Assembly: GCA_964607755.1 (NCBI GenBank)
Contig: CAZSMC010000086.1
Location: forward strand, 1 to 16,109
Origin: CAZSMC01 sp964607755
GTDB taxonomy: Bacteria; Zhuqueibacterota; Zhuqueibacteria; Residuimicrobiales; Krinioviventaceae
Length of the DNA stretch: 16,109 nt
Direction: 5' to 3'
The notes under the pieces are model-generated. The model ran no database searches and was not told the DNA's origin. It saw only the letters and a list, made by a program, of their open reading frames with translations. The position numbers and the translations under genes are program-made. Below are positions 13,708-16,109 of this stretch, in pieces; position 1 is the first letter of the stretch; every line of letters begins with the position of its first letter.

Positions 13708-14684
13708 TACATTTTTCCCAGGTACTTTACAACATCTTTGGCAAAATAAGTCAGAATAATGTCTGCGCCGGCGCGTTTCATGCTGGTCAGCATTTCCATC
13801 ATCACGCGTTCGCCGTCGATCCAGCCGCGCTGAGCTGCCGCCTGAACCATAGCAAATTCTCCGCTCACGTTGTACGCCGCCACCGGCATGCGGAACTCGT
13901 CTTTGACGCGTCTGATCACATCCATAAAAGCCAGCGCCGGCTTGACCATGACAATGTCAGCACCTTCCTCCACATCGAGTGCTACTTCGCGAATCGCTTC
14001 ATCTGCATTGGATGGATCCATTTGATAGGAACGGCGGTCACCGAATTGCGGTGCCGAACCGGCGGCATCGCGGAACGGGCCGTAAAAAGCAGACGCAAAC
14101 TTTGCTGCGTAGGAAAGAATCGGCACATTGGCATAGCCCTGCTCATCCAGCACCTCGCGGATTGCGCCAACGCGACCGTCCATCATGTCCGAGGGTGCGA
14201 CCATGTCTGCTCCGGCACGAGCATGCGACAACGCCATGGCCCGGAGCATAGTCAAGGTTTTATCATTGTCGACATCATTGTGTTCGATCCACCCGCAGTG
14301 ACCGTGATCGGTGTATTCGCACAGGCACACGTCGGTTATGACCACAAGGTCAGACGTTTCAGATTTAATCGCACGCACGGCTTGCTGAACAATGCCGCTT
14401 TCCGCAATGCCATCGCTGGCCTCAGCATCCTTGTTCTCCGGGATACCGAACAACATAATTGCCGGAATGCCCATACTTTCAACCTCACGGCATTCTTTGA
14501 CAAGTTCGTCGACCGAGAACCGGAAATTTCCGGGCATAGAGTGAATCTCCTGTCGAACGCCGCTCCCCGGCCGGACAAAAAGCGGATAAATCAAATCATC
14601 AACGGACAGGTGCGTTTCCCGAACCATTCTTCTGAACGTTTCGTTCTGACGCAGCCGCCGCATACGATGAATGGGAAAAGGCAT
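13707..14684 (-). CDS. hemB: Porphobilinogen synthase (delta-aminolevulinic acid dehydratase)
   Basis: This 325-residue enzyme condenses two 5-aminolevulinates to porphobilinogen. The zinc site Cys120, Cys122 and Cys130 (D-V-C-L-C-E-Y-T-D-H-G-H-C-G) shows the zinc-dependent type rather than the Asp-rich magnesium type. Active-site lysines Lys195 (SYAAKFAS) and Lys248 (MVKPAL) are present, as are YGPFRDA (201-207) and the conserved C-terminal Y-N-V-S-G-E-F-A-M. The start has a strong SD, GAGGAG at 14690-14695, which overlaps the ahbC stop (TGA at 14694-14696). It sits between two radical SAM ahb genes, making this a dedicated tetrapyrrole operon. Identification is secure. Confidence 0.97.
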   Translation of the reverse strand: MPFPIHRMRRLRQNETFRRMVRETHLSVDDLIYPLFVRPGSGVRQEIHSMPGNFRFSVDELVKECREVESMGIPAIMLFGIPENKDAEASDGIAESGIVQQAVRAIKSETSDLVVITDVCLCEYTDHGHCGWIEHNDVDNDKTLTMLRAMALSHARAGADMVAPSDMMDGRVGAIREVLDEQGYANVPILSYAAKFASAFYGPFRDAAGSAPQFGDRRSYQMDPSNADEAIREVALDVEEGADIVMVKPALAFMDVIRRVKDEFRMPVAAYNVSGEFAMVQAAAQRGWIDGERVMMEMLTSMKRAGADIILTYFAKDVVKYLGKM

Positions 14685-14689
14685 TTCTG

Positions 14690-14695
14690 CTCCTC
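14690..14695 (-). promoter_or_regulatory. Ribosome binding site of hemB overlapping the ahbC stop
   Basis: On the minus strand GAGGAG lies six bases before the hemB ATG (14684-14682) and includes part of the ahbC TGA. This suggests ribosome hand-over between the two genes. Confidence 0.8.
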
Positions 14696-15914
14696 ACTTT
14701 TGCATTGATTGATTGGTGATCATTGATTCTGTTTTCGAGAGTCCGATTTGCTCGTCCGTCAGATAGCACGCCGGATCCGGAGCCCACAGGTCGCCAGTTA
14801 CCGCTTCGGCGCGAACGCGGAAATTCCCGCTGCAAATATGTTTCCACTGACAGTCAGCACACCGGCCGGTTAAATGCGGGATTTTGTTTTTCAGTTTTTT
14901 TATCAATGGATCGCTACCTGACCAGACCTGACTGAAAGGCTGTTCGCGAACATTGCCGAATGATTTGTGCCGCCAGAACTGATCCGCATAAATCTCGCCG
15001 TCCCAGCTCACACAGCCAATTCCGTTTCCCGAACTGTTACCGCCGTTCATTTTCAAAAGCTCCAGCACATCATCAGCGCGGGGATGATGTTCACGCTTCA
15101 TTCGCAAATAAAGGTACGGCCCATCCGCATGATTGTCCACAGTCAACACTTCTTTGGGCAAACCGCGCTGGTGCAGATCAGCAGTTAAATCAATGATCTG
15201 ATCAACCACCTGACGGGTTTGTTCGTGGGTCAAGTCATCCTTGACCAGTTTTGAACCACGGCCGGTGTAGACCAAATGATAAAAACACACTCGCGGGATA
15301 TTTTCCTCTTCCAACAGACGAAAGATATCCGGGATGTCGCCGGCATTTCGTTTGTTGATGGTAAAACGTAACCCGACTTTGAGTCCGGCTTGCTGGCAAT
15401 GGTGAATACCTTGCAGCGCCCGATCAAACGCACCTTGCACACCGCGAAAACAGTCGTTGGTTTTGCCAACACCGTCAAGGCTGACGCCCACGTACGACAG
15501 GCCAATATCTTTCATATCACGCGCGATTTCGCGGGAAATCAGTGTTCCGTTGGTGGAAATGACAGCGCGCAATCCAGCGGCAGTGGCGTATCGAACCAGT
15601 TCAAAAAGATCGGGCCGCATCAGCGGTTCGCCGCCGGAAAACAACAGCACAGGCGAGCCAAATCCGGCGAGATCATCGATGAGCTGTTTGCCCTCGGCAG
15701 TTGTTAATTCGTTTTCGTATTCGATGTCTTTCGATGCCGAGTAGCAGTGTGCACAGCGCAAATTGCAGCGCCGGCCAACGTTCCACACGACCACAGGTTT
15801 TTTATCGCGGGAAAACTGCAACAGATGCGACGGCAGCCGTTTTGACTGCCGTCCGTAACGTAACGCATCTGAGGGTTCCACCGTGCCGCAATATAATTTC
15901 GAAATGCCTATCAT
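14694..15914 (-). CDS. ahbC: Radical SAM enzyme AhbC (12,18-didecarboxysiroheme deacetylase)
   Basis: This 406-residue radical SAM enzyme removes the C2 and C7 acetate groups of 12,18-didecarboxysiroheme to give Fe-coproporphyrin III. The start chosen is the ATG at 15914: GGAG lies six bases before it, and AhbC/NirJ proteins begin M-I-G-I-S-K-L-Y-C-G-T-V-E-P-S-D, exactly as here. The same frame extends upstream to an ATG at 15965, but those 17 residues have no SD and run into a palindromic repeat. SAM cluster motif: C50-x3-C54-x2-C57 (GRRCNLRCAHCYS), with SGGEP near 93-97. C-terminal auxiliary-cluster cysteines: Cys301, 352, 355, 361 and 383. It is the first gene of the operon, nine bases before hemB. 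NirJ of heme d1 synthesis is similar, but adjacent ahbD and the lack of nirS or other nir genes here favour AhbC. Confidence 0.92.
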   Translation of the reverse strand: MIGISKLYCGTVEPSDALRYGRQSKRLPSHLLQFSRDKKPVVVWNVGRRCNLRCAHCYSASKDIEYENELTTAEGKQLIDDLAGFGSPVLLFSGGEPLMRPDLFELVRYATAAGLRAVISTNGTLISREIARDMKDIGLSYVGVSLDGVGKTNDCFRGVQGAFDRALQGIHHCQQAGLKVGLRFTINKRNAGDIPDIFRLLEEENIPRVCFYHLVYTGRGSKLVKDDLTHEQTRQVVDQIIDLTADLHQRGLPKEVLTVDNHADGPYLYLRMKREHHPRADDVLELLKMNGGNSSGNGIGCVSWDGEIYADQFWRHKSFGNVREQPFSQVWSGSDPLIKKLKNKIPHLTGRCADCQWKHICSGNFRVRAEAVTGDLWAPDPACYLTDEQIGLSKTESMITNQSMQK

Positions 15915-15920
15915 TTTTGT

Positions 15921-15924
15921 CTCC
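15921..15924 (-). promoter_or_regulatory. Ribosome binding site that fixes the ahbC start
   Basis: GGAG on the minus strand, six bases before the ATG at 15914. It would lie at or inside the coding frame for the two upstream ATGs (15926 and 15965), so it decides the start. Confidence 0.8.
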
Positions 15925-15963
15925 ATTTCGTAAAAGCTCACTGATGGGAGGAATCCTTGCAGC

Positions 15964-15969
15964 ATTATA
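15964..15969 (-). promoter_or_regulatory. Possible -10 box of the ahb/hem operon promoter
   Basis: Minus-strand TATAAT, a perfect -10 hexamer, 50 bp before the ahbC ATG, implying a leader of about 40 nt. There is no good -35 box: at 17 bp spacing the hexamer is AAAATT. The spacer and -35 position are occupied by the palindrome at 15969-15992. A factor binding that palindrome would sit where RNA polymerase binds. Consensus-based only. Confidence 0.4.
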
Positions 15970-15992
15970 AAATTGGGCTAAAGCCCAATTTT
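15969..15992. repeat. Perfect hairpin, 10-bp stem AAAATTGGGC, TAAA loop
   Basis: AAAATTGGGC (15969-15978) pairs with GCCCAATTTT (15983-15992) around TAAA, which is TTTA on the other strand. It is the longest stem of the family here and directly abuts the TATAAT of the heme operon. Confidence 0.9.
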
Positions 15993-16014
15993 GTAAGAGG
16001 TCATTTTTACTTTA

Positions 16015-16034
16015 CCCCGAGCTAAAGCTCGGGG
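16015..16034. repeat. Perfect hairpin, 8-bp stem CCCCGAGC, TAAA loop
   Basis: CCCCGAGC, TAAA and GCTCGGGG. Second of four consecutive hairpins upstream of the heme operon. Confidence 0.9.
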
Positions 16035-16045
16035 CTATGTTATTG

Positions 16046-16063
16046 CCCCGACTCAAGTCGGGG
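16046..16063. repeat. Perfect hairpin, 7-bp stem CCCCGAC, TCAA loop
   Basis: CCCCGAC, TCAA and GTCGGGG. The loop is one base from the TAAA form. The stem is close to that of the neighbour at 16015-16034. Confidence 0.85.
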
Positions 16064-16089
16064 TTATTGAGATTCCTTTACATTTAACA

Positions 16090-16103
16090 GGCACTTTAGT
16101 GCC
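16090..16103. repeat. Perfect hairpin, 5-bp stem GGCAC, TTTA loop
   Basis: GGCAC, TTTA and GTGCC near the window edge. Here even the loop-closing pairs differ (AC-TTTA-GT instead of GC-TTTA-GC), yet they remain complementary. Confidence 0.8.
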
Positions 16104-16109
16104 GAAAGA

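Noticed and set aside
13701..14708. 335-codon plus-strand open frame opposite hemB, and similar ones opposite ahbD (12520-13386) and hemL
   Set aside because: They are antisense shadows of securely identified enzymes, rich in His/Cys/Arg without domain logic.
15915..15965. Longer ahbC start at 15965 (17 extra residues)
   Set aside because: It has no SD, its codons overlap the TATAAT and SD region, and family members start at M-I-G-I-S-K-L-Y-C-G.
15969..16103. CRISPR array
   Set aside because: Palindromes are spaced irregularly, stems differ from one another, there is no constant direct repeat with unique spacers, and no cas gene is present.

Overview
This window is a draft-assembly fragment with three 100-N scaffold gaps, at 4673-4772, 7923-8022 and 9859-9958. 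It comes from a bacterium of moderate GC. The left edge (1-156) carries the last ~51 codons of a secreted protein ending in a FlgD-Ig/T9SS-like C-terminal module, which is common in the FCB superphylum (Calditrichota, KSB1, Latescibacterota, Zixibacteria and others). Together with siroheme-dependent heme synthesis, large PAS/GAF hybrid kinases and abundant GC-TTTA-GC hairpin repeats, this suggests an uncultured anaerobic or microaerophilic FCB-type lineage. The taxonomic inference is weak.

Layout: (1) 1-156, end of the FlgD-Ig-like gene. (2) 157-718, repeat-rich intergenic DNA and a possible promoter. (3) 719-4391, one large sensor histidine kinase (MEDS-GAF-PAS-PAS-PAS-GAF-HisKA-HATPase), broken by a frameshift at about 2774. 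(4) 4392-5060, repeat-rich intergenic DNA with a gap; it holds an inverted copy of a 119-bp repeat also found at 421-539, so the two copies bracket the kinase. (5) 5061-5423, a single-domain response regulator. (6) 5427-9612, a giant hybrid kinase (REC-PAS x4-GAF-PAS-PAS-HisKA-HATPase-REC) interrupted by a scaffold gap inside its fifth PAS domain. (7) 9613-10399, repeat-rich DNA with a gap. (8) 15914 down to 10400 on the minus strand, a tight six-gene operon ahbC-hemB-ahbD-ahbA-ahbB-hemL. (9) 15966-16109, four TTTA/TAAA-loop palindromes upstream of that operon.

How the genes work together: HemL makes 5-aminolevulinate and HemB condenses two of them to porphobilinogen. AhbA/AhbB, AhbC and AhbD then turn siroheme into heme b by the alternative pathway known from sulfate reducers and archaea. 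The steps between porphobilinogen and siroheme (hemC, hemD, siroheme synthase) and hemA are not here. The plus-strand genes form a phosphorelay signalling cluster whose input and output cannot be read from sequence. It converges on the heme operon, but nothing seen links the two functionally.

The least explained content is the repeats: several classes of short perfect hairpins with constant loops (TTTA/TAAA, TCCT, AGA) and fully covarying stems, embedded in longer dispersed units of about 114 and 119 bp.
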